Assembly (NCBI RefSeq): GCF_007991655.1
Contig: NZ_BJYT01000011.1
Span: 145,547-209,546, forward strand
Direction: 5' to 3'
Source of the DNA: Segetibacter aerophilus
Lineage (GTDB): Bacteria; Bacteroidota; Bacteroidia; Chitinophagales; Chitinophagaceae
Length of the DNA stretch: 64,000 nucleotides
Below, piece by piece: positions 34,978 through 44,284 of this stretch; position 1 is the stretch's first letter; the number at the start of each line of letters is the position of its first letter. Under the pieces are notes generated by a model. It was not told the DNA's origin, searched no databases, and saw only the letters and a program-made list of their open reading frames with translations. Made by a program: the position numbers and the translations under genes.

Positions 34978-36117
34978 TTAAAAAGAAGTTCCGTGAGTTG
35001 ATTTAATAAGAGCCTTCGCCAAGGGAGGAACTGAATGCATCGTTTGCAAAAACAAAGAAGTTGAAGTATTTCCACCAAAAAATCTCTGGACATTTCGTCC
35101 TACCCATAGCCTCAATGAAAACGCTTTTTTCCAATCTGCCTCGTACTTTTCTTCCATTATATTACGACTAACTTTTCCTTCCAGAAATAGTTTAATACAA
35201 TCAAATGATATTTTAGACGAGTGCATCGCCATACTCATACCGTTACCACACAAGGGGCTGATCATTCCAGCCGCGTCCCCGAGCATGAGGACATGATTTT
35301 CAACCTGGGACTTTTTACTAAAACTAATTTGCGAGATTGCTAATGGCTCTTTATACAAAAACTCAGCAGAAGTAAAAACGGACTTTAACTTTGGGTTTTT
35401 GAACAACACCTGCCTTTGCATCTCTTCAATTGAATTCCCACAAGATTTTAAGTTAGATGCAGTTGTTAAATAACAGAGACAACTCTTATCATCTTCAATT
35501 TTAGAAAGCCCGCAATAGCCGTTATAGAAGTTGTGTAAGGAAATACTGTCCTTGTCGTGTTCGTATTTGATATGGTATTTAATTCCAACATAGTTGTTCA
35601 GCCTTTCAGTCTTTTGGGATACAAAACTTCTTTTCCACTTAATATCGAGATTGCTTCTTTTGCCAAAAGATCCCGCGGCGACCTTTGCCCTTACCTGTCG
35701 CCCAGCGCTGCTTACTGTGAAAAGGTCATTAGAAAAACTGACGTCAGTTACTTTACAATTAGTAAAAACAGTTACCCCTTTTGATTGAGCTATTTTAAAT
35801 AGCCGGTGATCCAGAGCGTGGCGGCTGATACCAAATCCACCTAAAGGCAGGTTGAACGAATAAGTTTTACCCTTTACATCCGACAAGTGAAGGGTTTTAA
35901 TTAAAGGCAAGTTGAAACTTTTCAGATCAGCCCCTATTCTGTGTAAAAAATCCCAGCTTTCGAGGCTGATATACTCTCCGCAAACTTTATGATAAGGATA
36001 CTCTTCTTTTTCAAAGAGAACAACGCTGTACTGTGCATCAGCACATTGAATGGCAAGTGAAAGGCCTGCAAGTCCTCCTCCAATAATGGCTACATCGTAT
36101 ACAAGATTATCACTCAT
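34978..36117 (-). CDS. FAD-dependent oxidoreductase of the polyketide operon
   Basis: A 379-residue flavoprotein of the geranylgeranyl-reductase/PHBH-like superfamily. It has an N-terminal dinucleotide motif GGGLAGLS (about 13-20), then EKEEYPYHKVCGEYIS with the conserved Lys-Val-Cys-Gly-Glu, and the second FAD motif GDAAGMISPLCGNGMSMA. It is the last gene of a four-gene operon, overlapping the methyltransferase gene by eight bases. It could hydroxylate the polyketide ring, as SrsC does, or reduce a prenyl chain; the sequence alone does not decide. Confidence 0.82.
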   Translation of the reverse strand: MSDNLVYDVAIIGGGLAGLSLAIQCADAQYSVVLFEKEEYPYHKVCGEYISLESWDFLHRIGADLKSFNLPLIKTLHLSDVKGKTYSFNLPLGGFGISRHALDHRLFKIAQSKGVTVFTNCKVTDVSFSNDLFTVSSAGRQVRAKVAAGSFGKRSNLDIKWKRSFVSQKTERLNNYVGIKYHIKYEHDKDSISLHNFYNGYCGLSKIEDDKSCLCYLTTASNLKSCGNSIEEMQRQVLFKNPKLKSVFTSAEFLYKEPLAISQISFSKKSQVENHVLMLGDAAGMISPLCGNGMSMAMHSSKISFDCIKLFLEGKVSRNIMEEKYEADWKKAFSLRLWVGRNVQRFFGGNTSTSLFLQTMHSVPPLAKALIKSTHGTSF

Positions 36118-36805
36118 GTTTATAGCTAACGAGGTATCTAAAAGCCCATTTCCACTGTATCGTTGCGTTGCTAATACCTGCTTGGCTACAAATTTGGCTT
36201 AATTCTTCCTTGGTAAATCCCCGTGCAACGCTTAAGGGCGCATCATTTTTTACCAGGTAGGATTTCGAAAACAATTGTGTTAGGATTTTTATGGAATAAT
36301 ATGCTATCGTACTCCTTTGCAAATCATTTATGAAAAAACCGATCGTACTGTTTTCTTTCATCCACGTAAATTGAAACACTAATTCCTCAAAAGTAAAATG
36401 ATGACAAAATAGACTGGAGAAAATAATGTCAGGTTTACGTTCAAAACTTACCTTTTTGTAATCGCAAACAATCCAGTTAACATGGGAGAAACTGCTTTGC
36501 CTGCTTTTCGCGAAATCAATACACTCTTTCTTTAAATCAATTCCCGTAATAGACAGCTTTATATTTTCAGATCTACACCATTTCTGAATGGCCACCAAAT
36601 TATCACCACCACCACAACCAATTTCGCAGACAGACACTTCCTTTTTATTTTCAACCAACTGCCTGAACCCGTCGATTGTAATACTGTGCCCACCCAACCA
36701 TTTGTTTATAAAATCGAGCTCTTTTAGATTTTGCTTAATGTCTTCAAAAGGAATTAATTCTTCGTCTAAAAATTCGGTTTGATATGACCTTTCGGTAAGG
36801 TTCAT
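36110..36805 (-). CDS. Class I SAM-dependent methyltransferase
   Basis: A 231-residue methyltransferase. Motif I is CEIGCGGGDNL near 70-80, then an acidic residue follows in ITGIDLKKE and motif IV in DIIFSSLFCHHF. It is the third gene in the polyketide operon, overlapping the synthase gene by four bases and the oxidoreductase gene by eight. In the Streptomyces srs pathway the equivalent enzyme methylates the resorcinol ring; the same role is inferred here. The C-terminus differs from that of ubiquinone methyltransferases. Confidence 0.82.
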   Translation of the reverse strand: MNLTERSYQTEFLDEELIPFEDIKQNLKELDFINKWLGGHSITIDGFRQLVENKKEVSVCEIGCGGGDNLVAIQKWCRSENIKLSITGIDLKKECIDFAKSRQSSFSHVNWIVCDYKKVSFERKPDIIFSSLFCHHFTFEELVFQFTWMKENSTIGFFINDLQRSTIAYYSIKILTQLFSKSYLVKNDAPLSVARGFTKEELSQICSQAGISNATIQWKWAFRYLVSYKHE

Positions 36806-37881
36806 GCTTTTGATGCAATGAAAGTTTCCATAGTCAGACCGGGGCCAAATGCTACTCCGAAAACATTTGCTGCACGGTGCTTTGTCCCTTCCATAATTTC
36901 CTTGAGGACGAATAAAATAGTAGGGGAAGACATATTTCCGTATTTGGATAAAACAGATTTTGAGCAGGACAGGTCCTCCGCTGAAAGTGAGAGCTTTGAC
37001 TTAATTACTTCCAAAATTTTCCTTCCACCCGGATGTATGCACCAGTGAGTTATATCACTTTGATCAAGGTTGCCTTCGTCTAATGCACTCTTTACTAAAG
37101 CAGCTATGTCTTCCTGTATCAGCTGCGGTATATAAGCGCTCAGCTTCATAAGAAAGCCGGTATTACTTATTTGCCACGACATGTCGTTTTTGCCTTTATA
37201 TGAAATCTCTGAATAAAAGCTTTTAACCTTTAAAGCGTTGGGAGAAGTTATAGAATTCGAGAGCAGCAACGCAGCGCTTCCATCTCCAAATAACAAACTG
37301 CTTGCAGCATTGTCGAGGGTAAAATGCTTTTGAAAATGAATAGTACAAAGCTCAGTGCAAACGATTATAACCTTTGCATTGCTGGTTGAATCACAAATCA
37401 TTTTTCCAATCTTCATCGCATGAATTGCTGCATAACAGCCCATGAAATTTACAGAAGTTCTGAAGACTTTATTTGAGAGGCCGAGATCTTCTGCGATTTG
37501 TAAGTCTAAGCCCGGCGCACTCATTCCGGTACAGCTAACAGTAATTAAATGAGTAATTTCTTCAGGTTCAATAAAATTTTTTACACACTCTTTGATGGCC
37601 GCTACCGACAGGGCGAGCGCATTTGACTCAAAAAGATCGATCCTGCTATTAAGGCATTTTTCCCCTGCATCAGGCTCAACAAATTCCCACTCGCTTTCAG
37701 GTTTTCCAAAATCAGGCAACACTGAGTAACGGTTTTCTATTTCACTTTGCTTGTATAAGAAACTAAGCTTCCGTGCATCATCTTCGTTTAGACGATAAGC
37801 CTTTTGCATAAACTTCAGGATCTCTTGTTGCGGGTGGCAATATTGAGGTAAAGCAGTTCCTATAGATATTATATTAGCCAA
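36802..37881 (-). CDS. Type III polyketide synthase
   Basis: A 359-residue chalcone-synthase-like enzyme that condenses acyl-CoA with malonyl-CoA into pyrones or resorcinols. The catalytic triad is complete: Cys149 in VNFMGCYAA, His283 in THWCIHPGG and Asn316 in SKYGNMSSP. The closing motif is VAFGPGLTME. Normal length and all motifs show it is active in principle. It overlaps the UbiA gene by eight bases and the methyltransferase gene by four. Starter unit and chain length cannot be read from the sequence. Confidence 0.93.
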   Translation of the reverse strand: MANIISIGTALPQYCHPQQEILKFMQKAYRLNEDDARKLSFLYKQSEIENRYSVLPDFGKPESEWEFVEPDAGEKCLNSRIDLFESNALALSVAAIKECVKNFIEPEEITHLITVSCTGMSAPGLDLQIAEDLGLSNKVFRTSVNFMGCYAAIHAMKIGKMICDSTSNAKVIIVCTELCTIHFQKHFTLDNAASSLLFGDGSAALLLSNSITSPNALKVKSFYSEISYKGKNDMSWQISNTGFLMKLSAYIPQLIQEDIAALVKSALDEGNLDQSDITHWCIHPGGRKILEVIKSKLSLSAEDLSCSKSVLSKYGNMSSPTILFVLKEIMEGTKHRAANVFGVAFGPGLTMETFIASKA

Positions 37882-38737
37882 ATTTTTGAAGCAGAATTAT
37901 TGTTATAAAAGCGAGGCTGGTACAGGTGCTCGCCAGCCAGTTCATTTGCATTGTATGTTTGTAATCGGCAAGGGTTTCGTTCTTCAGCACCTTTAAAAAC
38001 CATTGAACAAAATATACGACCACAGGGCTGAAAAAGATTAATAAAACAATAAAAGGTTTATAAAGTTCATGGTTGCGATAATATGACCATAAAAGTGCCA
38101 GGGCTAACAAATACATGAGCGAGCAAAAGATGAAAGTTCCCTTTTTTCCCATCTTCATGCTAATGGTTGTTATGTTGTCTTTTGCATCAGCCTCGTACTG
38201 GTAAATCTGGGTAATAGGGTAAAATCCTCCAATTAAAAAAGCGGCGGCTAACAAACCTATGAATGACATGTGATTCGTAAGATTCGAGTCAACACCATGG
38301 TAGACCATGAAGAAAGTGAGGGCGCCTTGGTTAAAAATCACTGTGAGATATCCCAATAAGGGGTATTGCTTCAGCCGAATTCCGCGGTAACTATATAAAC
38401 GCGAGCAAAGGATGTAGATAACAATGCAGGAAGCAAATAAGGAAGACACAAACAGCGATAAGACAACTGCCACCACATCCATCACGACGGTTACAAAAAA
38501 CAATTGCTTAGTAGGCGGAGGCGGCTTTTCAATTCCACCTATGCTTCCGTCATCTCTATCCATATAGCTATTGTAACCATTGCTGGATGGATATACCAGC
38601 AAATGAAGAATTACAAAAACCAGAATGGCTCGCGGAACATTTACAGTATCTACAAAACTGACTGCAAACCAGTAAACGGGCATTAAAAAATAAGAAAAAG
38701 GAAAACGAAGTAGCTGTATTGTAGAACGTTGAAGCAA
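37874..38737 (-). CDS. UbiA-family prenyltransferase
   Basis: A 287-residue integral membrane prenyltransferase with about eight hydrophobic segments. The first Asp-rich motif is seen in SSNGYNSYMDRDDGSIGG and the second in YQYEADAKDNITTIS. It transfers an isoprenoid from a diphosphate to an aromatic or other acceptor. It is the first gene of the polyketide operon and overlaps the synthase gene, suggesting that the synthase product is its acceptor. The ligand is inferred. Confidence 0.88.
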   Translation of the reverse strand: MLQRSTIQLLRFPFSYFLMPVYWFAVSFVDTVNVPRAILVFVILHLLVYPSSNGYNSYMDRDDGSIGGIEKPPPPTKQLFFVTVVMDVVAVVLSLFVSSLFASCIVIYILCSRLYSYRGIRLKQYPLLGYLTVIFNQGALTFFMVYHGVDSNLTNHMSFIGLLAAAFLIGGFYPITQIYQYEADAKDNITTISMKMGKKGTFIFCSLMYLLALALLWSYYRNHELYKPFIVLLIFFSPVVVYFVQWFLKVLKNETLADYKHTMQMNWLASTCTSLAFITIILLQKFG

Positions 38738-38913
38738 ATAAATTTTTGTTTTAAATATACTGCTAAATGCAATCTCCCTTACAAGCGTTCACATTGGATG
38801 TTGCATCGGATGCTAGGATGAAATGCGAGTGAATTGCTAGAACAGCTTGTTCGTACTACTCCCGTACCAGCACGTAGCAGATGAAGAACTACAAGGAATG
38901 AAATCTGGAGTTA

Positions 38914-38954
38914 ATAGAAAAAGGTGCATAAAACCTTTAAAGCTTATGCACCTT
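38914..38954 (-). terminator. Terminator of the 103-residue gene
   Basis: AAGGTGCATAA pairs with TTATGCACCTT around a 12-base loop. Read leftward it runs into a T-rich tract, so it ends the leftward transcript of the small disordered-protein gene. Confidence 0.8.
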
Positions 38955-38960
38955 CCTGCA

Positions 38961-39272
38961 TTAAGATTGGTTAGCGCCTTTTGCTCCTCCGGCAACTAAA
39001 CCACCGGTATTTGTATCTGTGGAATCGGGTGCTTCGTTCGCTCTCGGGTTCACTCTCTCGTTGTCCCTGGTTGTTTCGGTATTAGGGCCACCTACTTTAT
39101 CTAGAATTACGTTTGGCTGAGGCTTATTAGCTTGTTCGATTTCCTCCTTTGTAAAGGTGGTGCCTTGAACAGTTACCGTATCTCCTGTTAACTGACCCGT
39201 ATTTGGTCCACTTACTGACGAGTTCAAATCGTTATCATTTTGGCTGTCTAAGCTTTTATTTGTGTCTGACAT
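38961..39272 (-). CDS. Small disordered polar protein, 103 aa
   Basis: A polar protein rich in Asn, Thr, Gly and Asp (SGPNTGQLTGDTVTVQ, then VGGPNTETTRDNERVNP, then NTGGLVAGGAKG), with no hydrophobic core. A repeated Gly-Pro-Asn-Thr is visible. The ATG at 39272 is used; another in-frame ATG lies six codons upstream. It stands about 220 bases upstream of the polyketide operon on the same strand, but behind its own terminator. No family is recognised. Confidence 0.55.
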   Translation of the reverse strand: MSDTNKSLDSQNDNDLNSSVSGPNTGQLTGDTVTVQGTTFTKEEIEQANKPQPNVILDKVGGPNTETTRDNERVNPRANEAPDSTDTNTGGLVAGGAKGANQS

Positions 39273-39397
39273 AATTTTTACTTTTTGCATGAAACAATAA
39301 CTAGATAGTAAAAATTGTATGCCATCTTTTCTTGCTACTATGAGGGGGCAAGAAATATTTTAACATTAAAAGTCATGACTACCGTTACCCCTACATC

Positions 39398-39598
39398 TTA
39401 TTTCTTGTACAGCCGTAACATTAAAACATCGTGTGCGGCACTACTGCTTTCATTGCAAAGGAAATCGTTGGGAGTTGGGATGAGTGGAAGCCGAAGCTGT
39501 CCCTGTCTCCATGCAATGTTGATATAGGCATAACTCTGTCCAAATCCCGTAGCGGAAACCAGACACATACATGCAAAAGCTGCGATACATTTTCTCAT
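39398..39598 (-). pseudogene. Possible remnant of an exported-protein gene
   Basis: A 66-residue frame starts with a credible signal peptide (RKCIAAFACMCLVSATGFGQ) preceded by an A-rich leader. The rest, ending LMLRLYKK, resembles no mature domain and is short. It lies in a 569-base spacer that also holds two copies of the dispersed repeat. It may be the 5' relic of a lost gene or a small secreted peptide; evidence is weak. Confidence 0.3.
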
Positions 39599-39658
39599 AC
39601 AACTTTTTTATTTCGTTTGTTTTTTTGGTTACAAGCAGGAGTTTTCGGTACCAACTTT

Positions 39659-39683
39659 TCTTGCGTCGCACACTTGTGCTTTT
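39659..39683 (+). repeat. Dispersed intergenic repeat, copy 4
   Basis: Contains CTTGCGTCGCACACTTGTGC then TTTT, the same as copy 1 except for the base before TTGCG and G for A near the end. It faces copy 5, about 110 bases away, in inverted orientation. Confidence 0.75.
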
Positions 39684-39795
39684 ATATCCGTATTGATCAT
39701 GCTTCCCGAGTCGACAAAAAGGTGAAGTTTATAAGGTTCAACTGCTGCGCGAATGATATTTCGTGTTTGGGGAAAAAGGCTGATAAATGTTTAAT

Positions 39796-39818
39796 AGTAC
39801 AAGCGTGCAACGCAACGG
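39796..39818 (-). repeat. Dispersed intergenic repeat, copy 5 (inverted partner of copy 4)
   Basis: On the minus strand it reads CCGTTGCGTTGCACGCTTGT then ACT, differing from copy 1 at two positions. Together with copy 4 it forms an inverted pair around about 110 bases without a gene. Confidence 0.65.
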
Positions 39819-39859
39819 TCTTGAGTTCTTGACAAGAGTCCGGCAACAAAAAATCTTTC

Positions 39860-41077
39860 TTATAAATTCACTTTCTCTGAAATCACTTCAGGAATTCTTT
39901 TTAAAAGTTCTATACAAGCTCTACTGTTGTGGTACGGGCATTTCCACAGTCCCACTTTATCCTCGCCGTGCATCACAGAGTAATCTTCTTTGATGCCCCA
40001 AAACCATTCGCCGTCTTTTTTATTGAGGATATACTGCTCAATAAACTTCCAGCTATTCCAGGATTTGTCAAGAAAAGATTGATAGCCTGTAGCCTGGTAG
40101 GCATTATAAAAACCAACCATCGCTTCAGCCTGGGGCCACCAATGTTTTTCTTTAATGAGATGCCCTGATGGCAGTTCCTTTTCGTACCACAAACCTCCAT
40201 CTGCGTCCAATCCCCGTTCAGCCGCTTCAGCAACTTTTATTGACTTTGCTTTCACTTTTTCTACCAGGCCTGCCTGCTGTATAATTTCAGCAGCTTCCTG
40301 AACCAGCCAGGCAGCTTCTATGTCATGTCCAAAGGATATTGTAGTAGACTTCCTGTTCCATTTTTCATCAAAAAACAAAATGAGATGGTTCGTCTCTTTA
40401 TCAATAATGTGATCAAGAAAGATGTTGATTAGTTCTTCGATTTTTTGCTTTAAAACAGCATTGGGCCAAATGAGATAAAGGTTCGCAAAGGCCTCCAAAA
40501 TATGCAGGTGTGTATTCATCGATTTCTTCTCGTTCGAATCTTTTGCACTCAAACGGAGGTCCTCTATTTCTTTCCAGTCTCTTGTCAGGGCTTCAATATA
40601 TCCACCGTAAACTTTCTCGTAACTACGATTGATGATTGACTTATACAGATCTATTGCCAGCTGCTTGGCCCTTTCATCTTCGCTTGCTTTGTAGTACTCA
40701 CTCAAGCCATACAATGCAAAAGCCAAGGCGTAAATTTGCTTCTTTGTATCCAGGGCGTTTCCCCTGTAGTCGATCGTCCAGTAAACGCCTCCAAATTCTT
40801 TGTCAATAAAATAAGAACTGATGTATTTAAAAGCCCTTTCAGCGGTTTGGAGGTAAGCAGGTTTTTTGACAAGATTATACGCAGCTGAAAAAGTCCATAA
40901 AATTCTGCTATTCAGTACCGAACCTTTTGGAGCGTCTTCCTCAACCTTATTTGCGTTATCTATACGTCCATAAAAGCCACCGTTTTTCAGATCAATAGAA
41001 TAGGTAAGCCAGTACGCAAGAATGCGATTCAGCTCCTGCTGCATCTCGTTCCTGTAGTTAATTAAAAACTCCCTCAT
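39860..41077 (-). CDS. AGE-family 2-epimerase (cellobiose/mannobiose type)
   Basis: A 405-residue (alpha/alpha)6-barrel epimerase. It contains family motifs MNTHLHILEAFANLY, FGHDIEAAWLV, KHWWPQAEAMVGF and WKCPYHNSRAC with the histidines that form the active site. Such enzymes convert a reducing-end glucose or mannose to its 2-epimer. It is the last gene after a GH130 phosphorylase gene and a symporter gene, the combination known for mannobiose use (mannobiose to mannosyl-glucose), so mannobiose is the best-supported substrate. Confidence 0.88.
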   Translation of the reverse strand: MREFLINYRNEMQQELNRILAYWLTYSIDLKNGGFYGRIDNANKVEEDAPKGSVLNSRILWTFSAAYNLVKKPAYLQTAERAFKYISSYFIDKEFGGVYWTIDYRGNALDTKKQIYALAFALYGLSEYYKASEDERAKQLAIDLYKSIINRSYEKVYGGYIEALTRDWKEIEDLRLSAKDSNEKKSMNTHLHILEAFANLYLIWPNAVLKQKIEELINIFLDHIIDKETNHLILFFDEKWNRKSTTISFGHDIEAAWLVQEAAEIIQQAGLVEKVKAKSIKVAEAAERGLDADGGLWYEKELPSGHLIKEKHWWPQAEAMVGFYNAYQATGYQSFLDKSWNSWKFIEQYILNKKDGEWFWGIKEDYSVMHGEDKVGLWKCPYHNSRACIELLKRIPEVISEKVNL

Positions 41078-41098
41078 TTCCTTCTCGCGTTTGATCTT

Positions 41099-42316
41099 CT
41101 AATGCATTTTCATTTGGTGATACTGCTTATCATTTTGCCTGTTCATAATAGCAAGGTTTCGATCGATGATTTTATTGATTGTATTAACCGTATGCTCAGA
41201 GCGAAACCCGTCTTCAGGAGAATTGACGACATAATCAACAAGGCGATCGATAGAGGAAGTTGCTACATGCAGACGCGTGTCGGAGGAAGCGTAATAGATA
41301 AAGACAGTTCCGTCATCATCTGCTATCCAGCCGTTGCTAAATAATACGTTCGACACATCTCCTACCCTTTCCTGTCCTTCAGGCGCCATAAAGAAGCCCG
41401 CAGGTTTATGTATCACCTTCGTTAAATCCTGCAGATCGGTCATAAACATATACAGCACATATCGCAAACCGGCAGCAGTGTTGCGAACGCCGTGCGCTAA
41501 ATGTAGCCAGCCTTCACTCGTTTTAATTGGGGCAGGACCTAAACCGTTCTTTGCTTCGTACACCGTATGGTACACTCTTTTGTCAATTACAATTTCTTCT
41601 TTTATCACGGCATTTTCCATGCAATCGGCAAGGCCGAAACCAATTCCACCACCTTTACCTGCATCAATAAATCCATCTTGCGGACGCGTATAGAATGCAT
41701 ATTTTCCTTTTACGAACTCGGGGTGCAAAACGACATTCCTTTGCTGTGGTGAAGGCGTCTTCAGATCAGGAAGACGCTCCCAATCGATGAGGTCTTTGGT
41801 ACGTGCTATGCCACATTGGGCGTCTGCAGATGACTGGTCGCTTTCAGGAGCATTAGGATCGCGGCGTTCCGCACAGAACAAACCGTAGATCCAGCCGTCT
41901 TCGTGTTGTACAACGCGTATATCATAGATGTTAGTAGCAGGGTTTTCCGTTTCCGGCATTGTTATAGGTCGATCCCAAAAACGGAAATTATCAATACCGT
42001 TATCACTTTCTGCAACAGCGAAAAACGACTTTCTATCAATTCCTTCAACTCTTACAACAACCAGGTATTTACCGTTGAATTTTATCGCTCCTGCATTTAG
42101 TGCCGCATTTATTCCAAACCTTTCCATCAGGTAAGGATTGGTTTGGCGATTGAAATCATACCGCCACGTCAAGGGAGCATGCTGCCCCGTTAGAATAGGG
42201 TATTGGTATCTTTCATATACGCCATTACCTAACTCCTCTCTTCTATTCGGCCTTTCTATCAATTTGCTGTGGGCTTCCTGCAAACCCTGCAGTCTTTTTT
42301 CATAATTGTTACTCAT
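41099..42316 (-). CDS. GH130 glycoside phosphorylase, mannosylglucose phosphorylase type
   Basis: A 405-residue five-blade beta-propeller phosphorylase. It shows the early [20 protein letters not shown] block, an Asp-rich [18 protein letters not shown] region and [18 protein letters not shown], as in 4-O-beta-mannosyl-glucose phosphorylases (GH130 subfamily 1). It would split mannosyl-glucose with phosphate into mannose-1-phosphate and glucose. The ATG at 42316 was chosen over one 12 codons upstream. The epimerase gene follows after 21 bases, and the symporter gene precedes. Confidence 0.88.
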   Translation of the reverse strand: MSNNYEKRLQGLQEAHSKLIERPNRREELGNGVYERYQYPILTGQHAPLTWRYDFNRQTNPYLMERFGINAALNAGAIKFNGKYLVVVRVEGIDRKSFFAVAESDNGIDNFRFWDRPITMPETENPATNIYDIRVVQHEDGWIYGLFCAERRDPNAPESDQSSADAQCGIARTKDLIDWERLPDLKTPSPQQRNVVLHPEFVKGKYAFYTRPQDGFIDAGKGGGIGFGLADCMENAVIKEEIVIDKRVYHTVYEAKNGLGPAPIKTSEGWLHLAHGVRNTAAGLRYVLYMFMTDLQDLTKVIHKPAGFFMAPEGQERVGDVSNVLFSNGWIADDDGTVFIYYASSDTRLHVATSSIDRLVDYVVNSPEDGFRSEHTVNTINKIIDRNLAIMNRQNDKQYHQMKMH

Positions 42317-42331
42317 GTGGTTCTTTTTTTG

Positions 42332-42360
42332 GCTGCAAGCTGTTAGCCTCAAGCTGCAAG
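42332..42360. repeat. Short internal repeat before the GH130 gene
   Basis: Two imperfect copies of GCTGCAAG-type sequence (GCTGCAAGCTG and AAGCTGCAAG) are arranged around TTAGCCTC in the GH130 leader. It is simple-sequence-like and of unknown significance. Confidence 0.4.
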
Positions 42361-42411
42361 TTTTTTTATTTATTTTTCGTCACCCAACAGAACTGTTTAC
42401 CTGGTTTTTCT

Positions 42412-44238
42412 CTAATCTTCCAATTTATCCCACCATGTCTTTTTTAGGATCAAAGCAATAACCACCAACAATACGATCGTAACCAATAGCGGGAGTTTCA
42501 TCGACAGTATCAGGTACATTGGTAAAATTGTGAGAGCCGTTTGCGCGGTAACTCCCAGCACCACGTTAAACATGTCGAGCTTAAATCTTTTGTTTGGTAC
42601 AAATCCCGGATTCTCTGCAACCACCTGGGCATGTACCGGTTTCCAAAATCCCCATGGACGTACAGTACTATAGAACTTTTTCAATACTTTCATATCCGTG
42701 GCAGGAGCAGCATAGGTTCCGACAATACATCCCACAACGGATATCAGGAACAACAGTGGCCAATTATACAGTGGTAGTCCCGTAAAAATGAAAGGAAATA
42801 CGAGCGCCGCCGCAATACCGGCCATCATACCCCAGAAAAAACCACTTGCATTAAAACGCCACCAATACCATTTCAGCATGTTTGCAGCGATATAACCTCC
42901 GTACAAAGCACCTACTATCCATTGCAAAATGCTGTTTACATCTTTTGCAAAAAAGCCAATGGTAACTCCCACCGCAACCACCACAATCCCAGTGATATAA
43001 TTCATGTAAATAATCCTTCTATTAGGAGCCTCAGGATTAAGATACTTCAAATAAATGTCGTTGACAATGTAGGCCTGGGCGGCATTTAGCGTTCCTGAAA
43101 AAGTGCCCATAAAAGCTCCTAACAAGCCCGTTAATACTATTCCTAAAATGCCGACCGGCAGAAAGTTATTGATAGCTCCCGGAAGAATCCGCTCAAAATC
43201 TGTCCCTCCTCCGGGAACAGAAAGATCTAGCTGATTATAATAAAGCATCGCTAAAACAGTTAAACCAATAACCATAGTATAACGGATAGGCAGCAAAATA
43301 ATAGAGACAAACCCGGTCATTTTTGAAGCATCCTTGGGAGACCTGGTTGACAGCACTTTCTGCATGTCGTAGTTAGGTGCAGGACCGGCTAAACTTGCCA
43401 ACACTCCTTTAAAGCACATCATCATAAAGAAGACACCAAACAGTCCAAACTTATCTTCTTCAATTTTTTTAGTAGCAGCCGGAAGCAAGTTGCGCCAGTC
43501 AAGATCTAAATTCAAACCAAAGAAAGGGCTGTCCCAGCCTTTAGGCAGATTCAGCTTTTGTCCTTGTAAATGTTTCATAGCTATGTAACCAATCGCGACA
43601 CACCCAATACTCATGATAATGTACTTTACCAGGTCGCCAATAACGATGCTGTGCATGCCTCCTAAAATGGAGTAAAACATAGCGAACAGGGTAAAAACAA
43701 TTCCATAAAAATGAGCGACATATTCAGGACCTATACGAAAAGGCACATAAGGCTGTACAGTGTTCCAGGGAACAAATATTTCGAGAAACTTACCCAGGCC
43801 TACGAAGCCGTAAGCTAAAAATCCAAGACACCCGATTAAGGCAAAAACAACCACAATATTGTGTGATGCTTTTACCCCTGCGCCTCGAACTCCAAAACGC
43901 GTGGCCAGCCATTCAGCACCGGTATCAGCGTTTGATCTTCGCAACCATTTTGATAGAAACATCATGTTGAAAATCTGGTTAAACACTGGCCATAACCAAG
44001 GTATCCAAATGCTCTTAAAGCCATAGACAAAACACAGGGCAACCATCCACATCGTACCACTGATATCAAACATATCAGAGGCGTCGCTCATCCCCAATAA
44101 AAACCAGTGTAGTTTCTTTCCGCCCATCAGGTAACTCTCTTTATCCTTGCTCGCTTTTTTACGCATAAATACGCCAATCAGCAGCATGGATACCAGGTAA
44201 GCAACCATGATTAAAATGTCTATTAACTGTAGCTTCAT
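42412..44238 (-). CDS. Sodium:solute symporter (SSS family)
   Basis: A 608-residue transporter with about 13-14 hydrophobic segments. The start IDILIMVAYLVSMLLIGVFM and RKKASKDKESYLMGGKKL, then GMSDASDMFDISG, are typical of the SSS family of sugar and organic-solute importers. The gene lies directly upstream of the GH130 and epimerase genes, so the protein probably brings the disaccharide across the inner membrane. A terminator separates it from the surface-protein genes further upstream. Confidence 0.9.
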   Translation of the reverse strand: MKLQLIDILIMVAYLVSMLLIGVFMRKKASKDKESYLMGGKKLHWFLLGMSDASDMFDISGTMWMVALCFVYGFKSIWIPWLWPVFNQIFNMMFLSKWLRRSNADTGAEWLATRFGVRGAGVKASHNIVVVFALIGCLGFLAYGFVGLGKFLEIFVPWNTVQPYVPFRIGPEYVAHFYGIVFTLFAMFYSILGGMHSIVIGDLVKYIIMSIGCVAIGYIAMKHLQGQKLNLPKGWDSPFFGLNLDLDWRNLLPAATKKIEEDKFGLFGVFFMMMCFKGVLASLAGPAPNYDMQKVLSTRSPKDASKMTGFVSIILLPIRYTMVIGLTVLAMLYYNQLDLSVPGGGTDFERILPGAINNFLPVGILGIVLTGLLGAFMGTFSGTLNAAQAYIVNDIYLKYLNPEAPNRRIIYMNYITGIVVVAVGVTIGFFAKDVNSILQWIVGALYGGYIAANMLKWYWWRFNASGFFWGMMAGIAAALVFPFIFTGLPLYNWPLLFLISVVGCIVGTYAAPATDMKVLKKFYSTVRPWGFWKPVHAQVVAENPGFVPNKRFKLDMFNVVLGVTAQTALTILPMYLILSMKLPLLVTIVLLVVIALILKKTWWDKLED

Positions 44239-44284
44239 TAATTGCTTATCTTTTTTTTGAACCCGGCATATCTACTTCTATATT

